This document shows, in pieces, positions 17,625 to 26,667 of a stretch of 64,000 nt of DNA (positions are counted from its first letter, which is position 1; every line of letters begins with the position of its first letter). This stretch comes from Nocardioides sp. WS12. GTDB taxonomy: Bacteria > Actinomycetota > Actinomycetes > Propionibacteriales > Nocardioidaceae. Made by a program: the position numbers and the translations under genes. Under the pieces are notes generated by a model, which saw only the letters and a list, made by a program, of their open reading frames with translations, was not told the origin of the DNA and ran no database searches. Location of the stretch: positions 1,302,001-1,366,000 of the forward strand of contig NZ_CP053928.1 in assembly GCF_014108865.1 (NCBI RefSeq). The letters run 5' to 3'.

Positions 17625-18431
17625 ATGACGACCGACGCACCCAGTGCTCCGGGTGAGGGGACGATCCTCGGCGGTACGGACCAGGTCTCCGTGACAGGGG
17701 ATGCGCACGTGCGTGTCATCACCCTCAATTGCCCGGACAAACTCAATTCCATCGACCAGACGATGCACCATGACCTGGTCGCGATCCTGGCCGAGCTCGA
17801 GGATGATGTCGACGTGCGCGCGGTGATCCTCACCGGTGCCGGTGACCGAGCCTTCAGCACGGGGGGGCGCCGCGGGGAGTGGGCTGCGTCGGTCGACGAC
17901 CGTCGGCGTCGCATGCGCCGGGCTGGCCGATTGTTCGAAGCCCTGGTCTCCCTGCACGTCCCTGTAGTTGCGGCCGTCAACGGTGCCGCCGTCGGTCTGG
18001 GAGCCACACTGGTCGCGGCCTGCGACTTGGTCGTCATGTCGGAGAACGCCTTCCTGGCCGATACACACGTGTTGGTGGGCCTCGTTGCCGGAGACGGTGG
18101 TGCCGTCGTATGGCCTTTGCACACCGGACTGCTCCGAGCGAAGGAGTATCTCCTGACCGGTGACCGGTTGAGTGCTTCCCAAGCGCTCGAGATCGGCCTC
18201 GCGAACCGGGTCGTTGCGCCCGAATCGGTGATGTCGACGTCGCTGGAGTTCGCCAACAAGATGGCCGCCTTGCCTCCGCAGGCAGTCCAGGACACCAAGA
18301 TGCTCCTCAATCAGCCGCTGCGAGCCGCGAGTGTCGAGCGCCTGCACCTCGGCCTCGCCACCGAGACCATCTCGTTCTTGGCCGGAACGAGTGATGACAA
18401 CGCTCCCGGGAGCGGCAAGGCCACGTCCTGA
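17625..18431 (+). CDS. Crotonase-family enzyme with His-x8-Asp active-site pattern
   Basis: 268 residues. Oxyanion motif FSTGG and AVGLGA. In place of the hydratase glutamates it has His148 and Asp157 ([13 protein letters not shown]) followed by VVWPL, the arrangement also seen at 11917 and in the 6-oxocamphor-hydrolase-like protein at 36246. ATG 17625 follows GGAAGGAG and is three bases after the preceding stop; a longer frame runs back into the dehydrogenase and is rejected. The role could be enoyl-CoA hydration or cleavage of a cyclic dicarbonyl. Confidence 0.85.
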   Translation: MTTDAPSAPGEGTILGGTDQVSVTGDAHVRVITLNCPDKLNSIDQTMHHDLVAILAELEDDVDVRAVILTGAGDRAFSTGGRRGEWAASVDDRRRRMRRAGRLFEALVSLHVPVVAAVNGAAVGLGATLVAACDLVVMSENAFLADTHVLVGLVAGDGGAVVWPLHTGLLRAKEYLLTGDRLSASQALEIGLANRVVAPESVMSTSLEFANKMAALPPQAVQDTKMLLNQPLRAASVERLHLGLATETISFLAGTSDDNAPGSGKATS

Positions 18432-18493
18432 TCCTTCGGGATCGGTCAATCTGCCCGGCGAAAGTGCGCCGGCACGCTACGCAAGGAGTGAAC

Positions 18494-19588
18494 ATGTCAG
18501 GCCCTCTGAACGGACTCAAGGTCATTGAACTCGGTGGCATTGGCCCCGGACCACACGCGGGAATGGTGTTGGGGGACCTCGGGGCCGACGTGGCCCGGGT
18601 GGAAGCTCCCGGCTGGGCGGCGCGGGGTCGTCAGCGTGATCATCTGCTGCGTCGCGGCAAGCGCATCATCGAGGTCAACCTCAAGGATCCTGCAGAGCGC
18701 GACAGTCTGCTGGACCTTGTTGCTACGGCCGATGTGCTGATCGAGGGCTACCGGCCCGGAGTGACTGACCGACTCGGCGTGGGGCCGGAGACCTGCCTTG
18801 AGGTCAATCCCCGCCTTGTGTACGCGCGCGTGACTGGATGGGGGCAGCACGGCACACTCGCGCAGCAGGCCGGGCACGACATCAACTACATCTCGATCAC
18901 AGGCGTGCTGCACGCCATCGGACGTGCCGACGAACGGCCTACACCACCCCTGAACCTACTTGGAGACTACGGCGGCGGTTCGATGTTGGCCGTCTCCGGG
19001 ATTCTCGCAGCGCTGGTCGAACGCAGCACGTCCGGCCTCGGCCAGGTCATCGACGCGGCCATGGTCGATGGGGTCGCGGTCCTCACGCAGCACATGTGGA
19101 GCCTGCGCAGCGGGGGCCTGTGGGCTGATGAGCGGGGGAGCAACATGCTGAACGGCGCTGCTCCCTACTACGGGACGTACGAGTGCTCCGACGGCGGCTA
19201 TGTCGCAGTGGGTGCCATTGAACCGCAGTTCTACTCGCTGCTGGTCCAGGGACTCGGCTTGGTTGAGGACGAACTTCCGGCGCAGCTGGACGAGCAGACA
19301 TGGCCGTCTCTCCGCAGCCGATTCTCGGACATCTTCGCTTCACGGACCCGTGACGAGTGGGCGGCGACCTTCGATGGCACCGATGCGTGCGTCACGCCGG
19401 TGCTCAGCTTCGCGGAAGCTCAGGTGCATCCGCATCTGGCGGCTCGCAACACGCTTCTGGAAGTCGCCGGGGAGACTCAGTCGCACCCGGCGCCCCGCTT
19501 CTCGAGGAGTGTTCAGGACCCGCCCGTCGTACCCGCTGGATCGGTGTCGCCGATTGAGGACGTCAAGGATGCGTGGCGCATTGCATGA
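18494..19588 (+). CDS. mcr: Alpha-methylacyl-CoA racemase
   Basis: 364 residues, family III CoA-transferase fold. It interconverts R- and S-2-methylacyl-CoA so that stereospecific acyl-CoA dehydrogenases can act. The mycobacterial racemase uses His126, Asp156 and Glu241; here His128 (AGHDINY), Asp158 (LLGDYGGG) and Glu243 (AIEPQFY) match with a constant offset of two, and the surrounding blocks are very close. ATG follows AAGGAG. Its presence indicates a methyl-branched intermediate, as in isoprenoid or steroid side chains. Confidence 0.92.
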   Translation: MSGPLNGLKVIELGGIGPGPHAGMVLGDLGADVARVEAPGWAARGRQRDHLLRRGKRIIEVNLKDPAERDSLLDLVATADVLIEGYRPGVTDRLGVGPETCLEVNPRLVYARVTGWGQHGTLAQQAGHDINYISITGVLHAIGRADERPTPPLNLLGDYGGGSMLAVSGILAALVERSTSGLGQVIDAAMVDGVAVLTQHMWSLRSGGLWADERGSNMLNGAAPYYGTYECSDGGYVAVGAIEPQFYSLLVQGLGLVEDELPAQLDEQTWPSLRSRFSDIFASRTRDEWAATFDGTDACVTPVLSFAEAQVHPHLAARNTLLEVAGETQSHPAPRFSRSVQDPPVVPAGSVSPIEDVKDAWRIA

Positions 19589-19633
19589 AGCAACGGCGGC
19601 CTGCTCGAAACCGCACATTGAAGGAGTGACTCC

Positions 19634-20416
19634 ATGGGTATTCAGGTGACTAAGGAGGGCGCTTGCGCGCTCATCACCCTAGACTGGCCGGAGCGCCGAA
19701 ATGCGCTCCCTCCCGACGACGCGAGCGCGCTGATCCTCGCGATCAACGGGGCCACAGCTGATCAGGAGATCAAGGCGCTTGTCCTGACCGGGAACGGCGC
19801 GTTCTCTGCCGGCGGTGACCTGAAGGGAATGGTCTCGCGCAAGGACATGCCCGCGGCCGAGCGCAAGGCGCTCGTGTACTCGATCTACCAGAATCTTGTC
19901 CGGACTCTCCTTGACTGTCCGGTGCCCACGTTCGCCGCCATCGATGGCCCCGCCGTCGGTCTTGGGCTCGACATGGCGCTTGCGTGCGACTGGCGTCTGT
20001 TCGGCCCGGATGGATGGTGCCGTCAGGGTTGGGGCGGCCTCGGTCTTCTGCCCGGCACTGGCGGAGAACTCCTTCTCCGTCTGAAGGCGCCGAATGCCAT
20101 GTGGCAGATGCTGCCCGGCCAGCGCAAGGTTGACGGAGCGGTGGCAGAGCGGCTCGGACTTGGAGAGCGTGCCGAACCCACCGCTGTGGAAGTTGCCGTC
20201 GCGCGAGGGCAGGCTCTCGAGCCGATGCCGCGCAACGTCGTCACTCACTACGCTCGGATGGGGCGCACCGGAGTCCGGAGCGGTCTGGACGAGTATCTGG
20301 AGAAGGTGCTCAAGATCCAGCTTCCATTGCTCACGGATCCGGACTTTGCCGATCGAGCGCAGGCATCGCTGGGCGGCGGCGGGCACGACCTGGTGTCGGA
20401 GGTCTGGACCAACTGA
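19634..20416 (+). CDS. Enoyl-CoA hydratase/isomerase family protein
   Basis: 260 residues, crotonase fold with FSAGGDLKG and AVGLGLDMAL forming the oxyanion site. The active-site loop GWGGLGLLPGTGG has no obvious glutamate where the hydratase has its first catalytic residue, so isomerase or another crotonase reaction is possible. Last gene of the 11917-20416 operon, followed by a strong hairpin. Confidence 0.85.
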   Translation: MGIQVTKEGACALITLDWPERRNALPPDDASALILAINGATADQEIKALVLTGNGAFSAGGDLKGMVSRKDMPAAERKALVYSIYQNLVRTLLDCPVPTFAAIDGPAVGLGLDMALACDWRLFGPDGWCRQGWGGLGLLPGTGGELLLRLKAPNAMWQMLPGQRKVDGAVAERLGLGERAEPTAVEVAVARGQALEPMPRNVVTHYARMGRTGVRSGLDEYLEKVLKIQLPLLTDPDFADRAQASLGGGGHDLVSEVWTN

Positions 20417-20438
20417 TCAGGTGTGATCCGACACGTGT

Positions 20439-20474
20439 TCAGGGCGCCGGGGTTTGTGACCCTCGGCGCCCTGA
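20439..20474. terminator. Bidirectional terminator between crotonase and thiolase
   Basis: An 11-base perfect inverted repeat, TCAGGGCGCCG (20439-20449) with CGGCGCCCTGA (20464-20474), with a 14-base loop whose GGG and CCC can add pairs. It separates two convergent genes. The 8-base palindrome ACACGTGT lies just before it. Confidence 0.75.
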
Positions 20475-20511
20475 CATGTTGAGGCCGTCGATGCCGACGG
20501 AAGCCAGACTC

Positions 20512-21684
20512 TCAGTCGAGTCGCTCGATGATAGTTCCCGTGCCGACGCCACCACCGCAGCACATGGTGACCAGTCCGTAGCGCGACGAGGTCCGCTCGA
20601 GCTCGTTGAGCGCCTTTGTCAGCAGAATGCCACCCGTGGCGCCGAGGGGATGCCCGAGACCGATTGCGCCGCCGTTGGGATTGACCTTCTCGAGTGATGC
20701 GCCGATCTCCCGCTGCCATGCAAGGACGACCGAGGCAAATGCCTCGTTCACCTCGAACACGTCGATGTCGTCAACACTCAGTCCAGTGCGCTCGAGCAGC
20801 GTGTGGGTCGCCGGAATCGGACCAGTGAGCATCAGCTCCGGGTCGCTGCCCACCAGGACGGAGTCGACCACACGCGCTCGCGGGCGAAGGCCAAGGCGCT
20901 CGGCTGCTTCCGGGGTCGTCAGCAGAAGAGCGGAAGCGCCGTCAGCAATCTGAGAACTGGTGCCCGCGGTGTGCAGGCCATCGTCGGGAAGGTTCGTCTT
21001 GAGACCAGCAAGGCCCTCGAGCGATGACTCGCGTGGTGCCTCGTCCCGTCTGAAACTGACCGTGCCGGAACGGTTGCCCCCTTCATCAACACTGATCGCT
21101 TCGATCGCAACGATCTGGCTGTCGAAACGCCCGTCTGCCACGGCGCTGGCCGCCAACTGCTGGGACCGGAGCGCAAACGCCTCTAGGTCAGTGCGGGTGA
21201 GGCCCCACTTCTGCGCGATCCTGTCCGCGCCTTCGAACTGGGAGGTGACCTCGTAGTGATTTGCATAGCGGTCGTTGCGGGCAACGCCATAGTCATCGTT
21301 GTTGGCGGCGCCCAGCGGCACCTGACTCATCGACTCGACGCCGGCAGCGACAGCTATATCAACCAGGCCGGATGCGACCAAACCGTGAGCCAGAGTGGTG
21401 GCCTGCTGCGAAGATCCGCACTGGGTCTGGATCGTCGTCGCTGGCACGGTCAACGGCAGCCCTGCACTGAGCCACGCGGTCCGGCCGACATTCCCCGACT
21501 GTTGGCCGACCTGGCCGACGCATCCGGTGAGTACCTGCCCCACCAGAACCGGATCAAGGGCGACGCGGTCAAAGAGCGCAGCGTAGACATCCGCGAGCAG
21601 GTCGGGCGATTCTGTGTGCGTCAGGGTGCCCTTCCTTTTTCCGACGGCCGACCGGACCGCTTCAACGATGACAACTTCGGGCAT
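20512..21684 (-). CDS. Thiolase, FadA5-like (steroid/branched 3-ketoacyl-CoA thiolase type)
   Basis: 390 residues. Nucleophile Cys89 in TQCGSSQQA, His345 in GLGHPLGATG, Cys375/376 near the C-terminus. The sequence follows the FadA5 group, including VEAVRSAVGKRKG, GCVGQVGQQSGNVGRTAW, HTAGTSSQIADGA and FEVNEAFASVVLAW. FadA5 of mycobacteria removes acetyl-CoA from cholesterol side-chain CoA esters, so a bulky ring-bearing substrate is plausible. Transcribed divergently from the hydrolase at 21783, with a palindrome between them. Confidence 0.9.
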   Translation of the reverse strand: MPEVVIVEAVRSAVGKRKGTLTHTESPDLLADVYAALFDRVALDPVLVGQVLTGCVGQVGQQSGNVGRTAWLSAGLPLTVPATTIQTQCGSSQQATTLAHGLVASGLVDIAVAAGVESMSQVPLGAANNDDYGVARNDRYANHYEVTSQFEGADRIAQKWGLTRTDLEAFALRSQQLAASAVADGRFDSQIVAIEAISVDEGGNRSGTVSFRRDEAPRESSLEGLAGLKTNLPDDGLHTAGTSSQIADGASALLLTTPEAAERLGLRPRARVVDSVLVGSDPELMLTGPIPATHTLLERTGLSVDDIDVFEVNEAFASVVLAWQREIGASLEKVNPNGGAIGLGHPLGATGGILLTKALNELERTSSRYGLVTMCCGGGVGTGTIIERLD

Positions 21685-21743
21685 GGTCCGTCTCCTTCAT
21701 GTGGCAGGAAAGGGCGTGGACGCCCAAAACCTGATTAAGTAAG

Positions 21744-21757
21744 ATGATTGATATCAT
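21744..21757. promoter_or_regulatory. Palindrome between thiolase and hydrolase
   Basis: ATGAT-TGAT-ATCAT, containing the perfect core TGATATCA (21749-21756), in a 98-base divergent intergenic region. Probably an operator or overlapping promoter core. This is why the hydrolase start is placed downstream of it. Confidence 0.45.
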
Positions 21758-21782
21758 ATCGCCGAGTTGGGAGCGTGGTTCG

Positions 21783-22670
21783 ATGAGGCCAATTGCGCCG
21801 GGGCAAGCGGCTCCTCTGTGGTTCGTCGATGCCGTCGCGCAGGTGCCGGAGTCGGGTTCGGTGGAGGTGCTCGGCGCTCAGATTGCCTGGCGTGCGTGGG
21901 GCGACACGAGACTCCCCGGTGTGGTTCTCGTTCACGGCGCCGGTGGGAACAGTCGTTGGTGGGATCACATCGGACCGCTCTTGGCGAGCGATCACCGGGT
22001 CGTCGCTCTTGATCTCTCCGGGCACGGAGACAGTGCCTGGCGGGACGAGTACGGGCTCGATGTCTGGGCGCAGGAGATTCGCGGTGCGTGGAGGGTCGCA
22101 GGTGGCTCTGGTCCTTGGACCGTGGTCGGCCACAGCATGGGAGGGTTTCCCGCGCTCAAGGTGGGAACGCGGGCGGAGTCATCGCTCAAGGCAGTTGTCT
22201 GCGTTGATTCAGCCGTTCGCGATGTGCCCGACCCGGCGATCCAGCGACGCCATGCCGTCGCGGCCAAGCCGCGTTCGCGATATGCGAGTGCGGCGGAGGC
22301 TACATCTCGATTCCGGTTGGTGCCGTCGCAGCCGGCGCTGGCCTACGTCACCGACCACATCGCGGCGCACTCCGTCCGCGAGCGTGACGGGACGTGGGGG
22401 TGGAAGTTCGACAGCAGGATATTCACGCGCGAGAGCCAGTCCCTCGCGCTGCTCGAGGGTTTGACAGTGCCGGTCGCCTTCCTGAACGGCGAGTTCGGTC
22501 TTGTTGGCCCGGAGATCGATGCTCAGGTCCGCGAGCGAGTGCCGCCGGGGACACCGATGGTTCGGATACCGCAGGCTGGGCACCACTGCATGCTCGATCA
22601 GCCGATCGCCTTGGTCACGGCTCTCCGCTGTTTGGTGGCCGTTCAGGGGACCGGCAGGCGTGTGGGTTGA
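21783..22670 (+). CDS. Alpha/beta hydrolase
   Basis: 295 residues from ATG 21783; an in-frame ATG at 21744 lies inside the palindromic operator and is less likely. Oxyanion region VHGAGGNSRWW, nucleophile elbow GHSMGG and C-terminal AGHHCM give Ser and His of the triad; the acid is probably in the FLNGEFGLVG region. Such enzymes hydrolyse esters, lactones, epoxides or C-C bonds of ring-cleavage products. Next to a Baeyer-Villiger monooxygenase and an esterase, lactone or C-C hydrolysis is plausible. No signal peptide. Confidence 0.85.
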   Translation: MRPIAPGQAAPLWFVDAVAQVPESGSVEVLGAQIAWRAWGDTRLPGVVLVHGAGGNSRWWDHIGPLLASDHRVVALDLSGHGDSAWRDEYGLDVWAQEIRGAWRVAGGSGPWTVVGHSMGGFPALKVGTRAESSLKAVVCVDSAVRDVPDPAIQRRHAVAAKPRSRYASAAEATSRFRLVPSQPALAYVTDHIAAHSVRERDGTWGWKFDSRIFTRESQSLALLEGLTVPVAFLNGEFGLVGPEIDAQVRERVPPGTPMVRIPQAGHHCMLDQPIALVTALRCLVAVQGTGRRVG

Positions 22671-22839
22671 TGACCGACGGGTGAACACTCGCTCGCCGGT
22701 TGACGCCAAGTGATCACTGCCATACCGTTGGAGCCGTTGGATAATATAACTAAATGATCTTAATGCGATCCGCGTCGATGGGCACGTCCACTCCGTCACG
22801 TGTGACCGCGCCCCGATCCATGCAGCAGAGAAGGACGAA

Positions 22840-24441
22840 TTGATGATGGTCACCGAGGTCGACGTCGACGCCGTTGTCGTTGGTGCCGGCATGGGCGGCA
22901 TTTACGCCGTCCATGCGCTCAACGATGCCGGCTTCTCCGTCCAGGGCCTGGAAGCAGGTTCCGGAGTCGGGGGTGTCTGGTTTCACAACCGCTACCCAGG
23001 CGCCCGTGTGGATGTCGAGTCCCTGTACTACTGCTTCTATTTTTCCCCTGACTTGTTCCGGGAGTGGACCTGGACCGAGCGCTATGCCGCTCAGCCGGAG
23101 ATCCGCGCCTACCTTGACTGGATCGCCGAGCGCACCGGAGTCAAGGAGCGGTTCCGTTTCAACACCAAGATGATCGCGGCGCAGTGGGTTCCCGAGCAGG
23201 ACCACTACCGTGTCACGACCAGCGACGGCGACACGATCATCTGTCGATACGTGGTCCTGATGACAGGCCAGCTCTCGGCGCCCCGAGAACTTCCGTTCAA
23301 GGGTCTCGAGACCTTCAAGGGCGCCTGGCACCAGACAGCGCACTGGCCGGAGGGTGACGTCGACCTGTCTGGGCGCGTGGGGGTGATCGGAACCGGATCC
23401 ACCGGGGTCCAGGTCGTCACTGCAGTGGCTCCCCGAGCCGAACAACTCTACGTGTTCCAGCGCACGGCCAACTACTCGGTGCCGGCTCACAACGGCCCGT
23501 TCGACCAAGATCGGTTCGACGAGATCAGCTCCGACGTTCCGAAGGCGTACGGTCGCATCCTGACGGACCGATCGGGAAGCCTGTTCCCTGATCCGCCGGG
23601 CGCGACCACCGATTTCGATCCCGCGGAGCGGCAAGCCATCCTGGAGGAGCGGTGGGCGCTGGGGGGTCAATGCATGAACCGCGTCTTCACCGATCAGGGC
23701 ACCGAACCAACTGCCAACGCCGTCGTGTCGGAGTTCGTGCGAAGCAAGATCCGCGGCATCGTCGTTGACCAAGAGGTGGCCGAGCGACTTATCCCGACGG
23801 AGTATCCCATTGGGACTCGCCGGCTCTGTGTGGACACCGGGTACTACCAGCAGTTCAACCGGGAGTCCGTGACGCTCGTGGATGTCAAGGCTGATCCGAT
23901 CGATCGGATCGTTGAGGACGGGATCGTGACCCAGAGCGGTCACCACTACCAACTCGACCTGCTGATCTTCGCTATCGGATTCGATGCCTTCACTGGTGCC
24001 CTCGATGCGATTGACATCCGTAACGAGGACGGCGAGCAGCCCAGCGACCGATGGTCAAAGGGCCCACGAACCTTCCTCGGCTTGATGGCGAGCGGTTTCC
24101 CCAATCTGTTCATCCCGACGGGCCCGGGCAGTCCGTCGGTGTTGGCCAACATGATCCAGCTCAACACATTCCAGGCCGACTACGTCGTCCAACTCATCAA
24201 GCACATGAAGGCCAACGGGCTGACCCGTGTCGAGCCCACCGAGATCGGCCTCGACGACTGGGCGGCAGAGGTCGCCGCAGCGTCGGGAAAGCTGCTCCGT
24301 CTTAACGTGCAGAACTACATGGTGCACGTGAGCGATGACGGCACGAGGACGTTCATGCCTTACGCCGGAGGCTTCGGTCGTTTCGTGGAGCTGTCCAACG
24401 AGGCCGCGGATGCGGGCTACCCGGGCCTGTCCTTCCGGTAG
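22840..24441 (+). CDS. Baeyer-Villiger-type flavin monooxygenase
   Basis: 533 residues. FAD motif GAGMGG at 15-20, then GVWFHNRYPGARVD (45-58), a hallmark of Baeyer-Villiger enzymes, an NADPH motif GTGSTG at 184-189, and RRLCVDTGYYQQFN, also typical. The fingerprint FxGxxxHxxxWP appears as FKGAWHQTAHWP (159-170), with Gln at the usual His and a His one place earlier. It should insert oxygen next to a ketone to give an ester or lactone. An HSL-type esterase follows 14 bases after its stop. The ATG has no strong ribosome site beyond AGAAGGACG. Confidence 0.9.
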   Translation: MMMVTEVDVDAVVVGAGMGGIYAVHALNDAGFSVQGLEAGSGVGGVWFHNRYPGARVDVESLYYCFYFSPDLFREWTWTERYAAQPEIRAYLDWIAERTGVKERFRFNTKMIAAQWVPEQDHYRVTTSDGDTIICRYVVLMTGQLSAPRELPFKGLETFKGAWHQTAHWPEGDVDLSGRVGVIGTGSTGVQVVTAVAPRAEQLYVFQRTANYSVPAHNGPFDQDRFDEISSDVPKAYGRILTDRSGSLFPDPPGATTDFDPAERQAILEERWALGGQCMNRVFTDQGTEPTANAVVSEFVRSKIRGIVVDQEVAERLIPTEYPIGTRRLCVDTGYYQQFNRESVTLVDVKADPIDRIVEDGIVTQSGHHYQLDLLIFAIGFDAFTGALDAIDIRNEDGEQPSDRWSKGPRTFLGLMASGFPNLFIPTGPGSPSVLANMIQLNTFQADYVVQLIKHMKANGLTRVEPTEIGLDDWAAEVAAASGKLLRLNVQNYMVHVSDDGTRTFMPYAGGFGRFVELSNEAADAGYPGLSFR

Positions 24442-24454
24442 GGAGGTATCGAAG

Positions 24455-25414
24455 GTGGAGACTCGGACTCAGACAGCTCGGGAGGTTGCACTTTTTCTGG
24501 AGGGAGCGGGACGGCAGCGACGTTTTCCCGCCGCGGCGCTGTCCGACCCCGCGGTCGCGGAGCAGTATGTTGCGCGTGCCCGTGCCGGGAACTATCCGAC
24601 TGATGGGGCGAGTCGGCTTCCGGTGCGCCGAGTGTCAGAACACGACATTGCCAAGGGTGTCCGCGTCCGGACCTACGTCCCGGACGGTGATGGACCGCAC
24701 CCGCTGCTGGTGTACTTCCATGGTGGTGGCTTCATTCTCGGCAACCTCGACATGCACGACCTGACGTGTCGGTTCCTGGCACGAGAGGCGGGGGCCAGCG
24801 TCGTCAACGTCGACTATCGGCTGGCACCTGAACATCGGTTCCCCGCGGCCCTCGATGACTGCTTCGCTGCCGTCGAGTGGGCGGAGGCACACGCTGAGGA
24901 ACTGTGCGCCGATACGGGACGCCTGGTTGTCATGGGGAGCAGCGCAGGAGGAAACCTCGCGGCGTCAGTCGCGATCAAGGCGCGCGACGCAGGTAGGCCG
25001 AAGATCGCCTTGCAGGTACTGGTCAATCCGCTGCTTGATTCGGCCATGCGGGGCAAGTCTCTGGAAACGTACGCGCACGGCCACTTTCTCGAGCGCGCCC
25101 AGGTGCGCTTCTTCTGGGACCAGTACATCGGCGACGCGCCGAAGGATGACCCGTTGTTGTCGCCAGCGCACGCAGAGTCGCTGGCGGGTCTGCCTCGAGC
25201 GATCGTGTTGACCTCCGAGCTCGATCCCTTGAGGGACGAGGGTGAGCTGTATGCCAATCGGCTGGCGTCGGCTGGATGTCGCGTTCAGAGGTTCCGCGTA
25301 CCTGGCCAGCTGCATGGCTTCTTGGGAATGATCGACGCATTCAGTGATGCACGTGTGTGGCTGACCCGGCTCGCCGACCTCATGGTCACCGAGCTTGATC
25401 GCCCGTCTCAATAG
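24455..25414 (+). CDS. Esterase of the hormone-sensitive-lipase family (alpha/beta hydrolase fold 3)
   Basis: 319 residues from GTG 24455, which has GGGAGG eight bases upstream; the frame upstream overlaps the monooxygenase. HGGGF at 89-93 forms the oxyanion hole, Ser163 is the nucleophile in GSSAGG, and the acid and histidine lie in SELDPLRDEG and QLHGFLG. These enzymes act on short-chain esters and some lactones. It directly follows the Baeyer-Villiger enzyme and most likely opens its ester or lactone product. Confidence 0.92.
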   Translation: METRTQTAREVALFLEGAGRQRRFPAAALSDPAVAEQYVARARAGNYPTDGASRLPVRRVSEHDIAKGVRVRTYVPDGDGPHPLLVYFHGGGFILGNLDMHDLTCRFLAREAGASVVNVDYRLAPEHRFPAALDDCFAAVEWAEAHAEELCADTGRLVVMGSSAGGNLAASVAIKARDAGRPKIALQVLVNPLLDSAMRGKSLETYAHGHFLERAQVRFFWDQYIGDAPKDDPLLSPAHAESLAGLPRAIVLTSELDPLRDEGELYANRLASAGCRVQRFRVPGQLHGFLGMIDAFSDARVWLTRLADLMVTELDRPSQ

Positions 25415-25432
25415 GCCCAAGGAGGGTGTCAA

Positions 25433-26362
25433 GTGCCGAGTTCGACGAAGCCTCTTGAGGGCCTGAGTGTGGTGATTACGGGAGCGGGCCGCGGGCTCGG
25501 CGCCTCGTATGCGCGCTACTGCGCCGAGCTCGGGGCGCGCCTGGTCATCGCCGATGTCGATCCGGCGTCCCTGGAGGAGATCCGCGGCCAGTTGACGTCG
25601 TCAGGGGCGCAGGTCGTGGCTGCGGTCGTTGACGTGGCGGATGCTGCGGCTATGGACGGTCTGGCCGACCTGGCCGTGAGTGCATACGGTGGCCTGGACG
25701 GGTGGGTCAACAACGCCGGGATTCAGGTCATGGGCGAGCTCGATGACCTGGATCCTGCTGAGGTGCGCCGGGTCGTCGAGATCAACCTTCTCGGCGTCAT
25801 TTTCGGCACGCAGTCAGCCCTGCGTGTGATGCGGCTTCGGGGAACCGGTTCGATCGTGAACACAACCTCCGGTGCGCAGGCGGGCATGCCGCTCCTGAAC
25901 GTCTACGGAGCCACCAAGGGAGGTGTCGCCTCCCTCACATACGGAACGGCATTGGATCTTGCGGACACCCGCATCCGGGTCAACGCCATCGCTCCCCTTG
26001 CAACAACCCCGATGACCGAGTCGACACGTCAGTTCCGAAAGGCCAACAAATTCAGCGGTGGCACGGTGGCGCTCCCGCCCGCTGAGAACAATGCGGGAGC
26101 GATCGCATTCCTCCTCTCGCCGGCTTCCGGGAGAGTCCGCGGACAGGTTCTCCGTGTTGACCTTGACGGCCTTTCGTTGATGTCGCACCCGAGTCGCATC
26201 GAGGCTTCGCTGGCCCGAGGCCATCTGTGGACGTACGACGACGTTCAACAGGCCTACGCGGAACGCCTCGCGCGGCGGGAGATCCGACCGGGTAATCGAG
26301 CGGCCGCCGAGCCTGACGCCAAACCGCTGAAGGCCGTTGACGAGGCCGATTCAAACGATTAG
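25433..26362 (+). CDS. Short-chain dehydrogenase/reductase, long form
   Basis: 309 residues from GTG 25433 after AAGGAGGG. Cofactor motif TGAGRGLG near 15-22, NNAG, and catalytic YGATK. The C-terminus is about 50 residues longer than in FabG-like enzymes and is charged (LARREIRPGNRAAAEPD). It ends the monooxygenase-esterase-SDR operon. Likely to oxidise the hydroxyl released by the esterase or to supply the ketone for the monooxygenase. Confidence 0.88.
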   Translation: MPSSTKPLEGLSVVITGAGRGLGASYARYCAELGARLVIADVDPASLEEIRGQLTSSGAQVVAAVVDVADAAAMDGLADLAVSAYGGLDGWVNNAGIQVMGELDDLDPAEVRRVVEINLLGVIFGTQSALRVMRLRGTGSIVNTTSGAQAGMPLLNVYGATKGGVASLTYGTALDLADTRIRVNAIAPLATTPMTESTRQFRKANKFSGGTVALPPAENNAGAIAFLLSPASGRVRGQVLRVDLDGLSLMSHPSRIEASLARGHLWTYDDVQQAYAERLARREIRPGNRAAAEPDAKPLKAVDEADSND

Positions 26363-26430
26363 GCTAAATAAATCAGTTATATCGCGCGGTCGTGCCCTGG
26401 GGCCGACCGTCCGCCCGAATAGGAGACAAG

Positions 26431-26667
26431 GTGTCGGCCGAAACTGCTTTGGCGCCCATCATTGAACCGATGTCTGCGGACGACTATCACGTCACGGTGG
26501 ACCTTGTTGACGACGTGCTGACGTTCGACATCGCCGCCGGCGAGGATGCATGCGAAGACTGCCTGACGCCGCCTGCGATCCTCGAACGCATTATCCGGAG
26601 CCTGCTGTCGGAATCCGGCATCGAGCCCAAAGAGGTCGTCGTCAAATACCCGCCCAAGACCTCCTGA
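26431..26667 (+). CDS. Small conserved protein with a CxxC motif, function unknown
   Basis: 78 residues from GTG 26431 after AGGAGACAAG. The centre holds Cys41-Glu-Asp-Cys44, followed by a predicted helix (PPAILERIIRSLLSES) and an acidic N-terminal half. I do not recognise the family. The single CxxC could bind a metal or be redox-active. Its stop overlaps the start of the HtaA-like gene by one base (TGATG), so the two are translationally coupled and probably work together. An AT-rich promoter region precedes it at 26363-26385. Confidence 0.7.
   Translation: MSAETALAPIIEPMSADDYHVTVDLVDDVLTFDIAAGEDACEDCLTPPAILERIIRSLLSESGIEPKEVVVKYPPKTS

Noticed and set aside
21744..21782. Earlier start for the alpha/beta hydrolase at 21744
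   Set aside because: That ATG lies inside a palindrome that is probably an operator, with no ribosome site; the added residues are not family-like.
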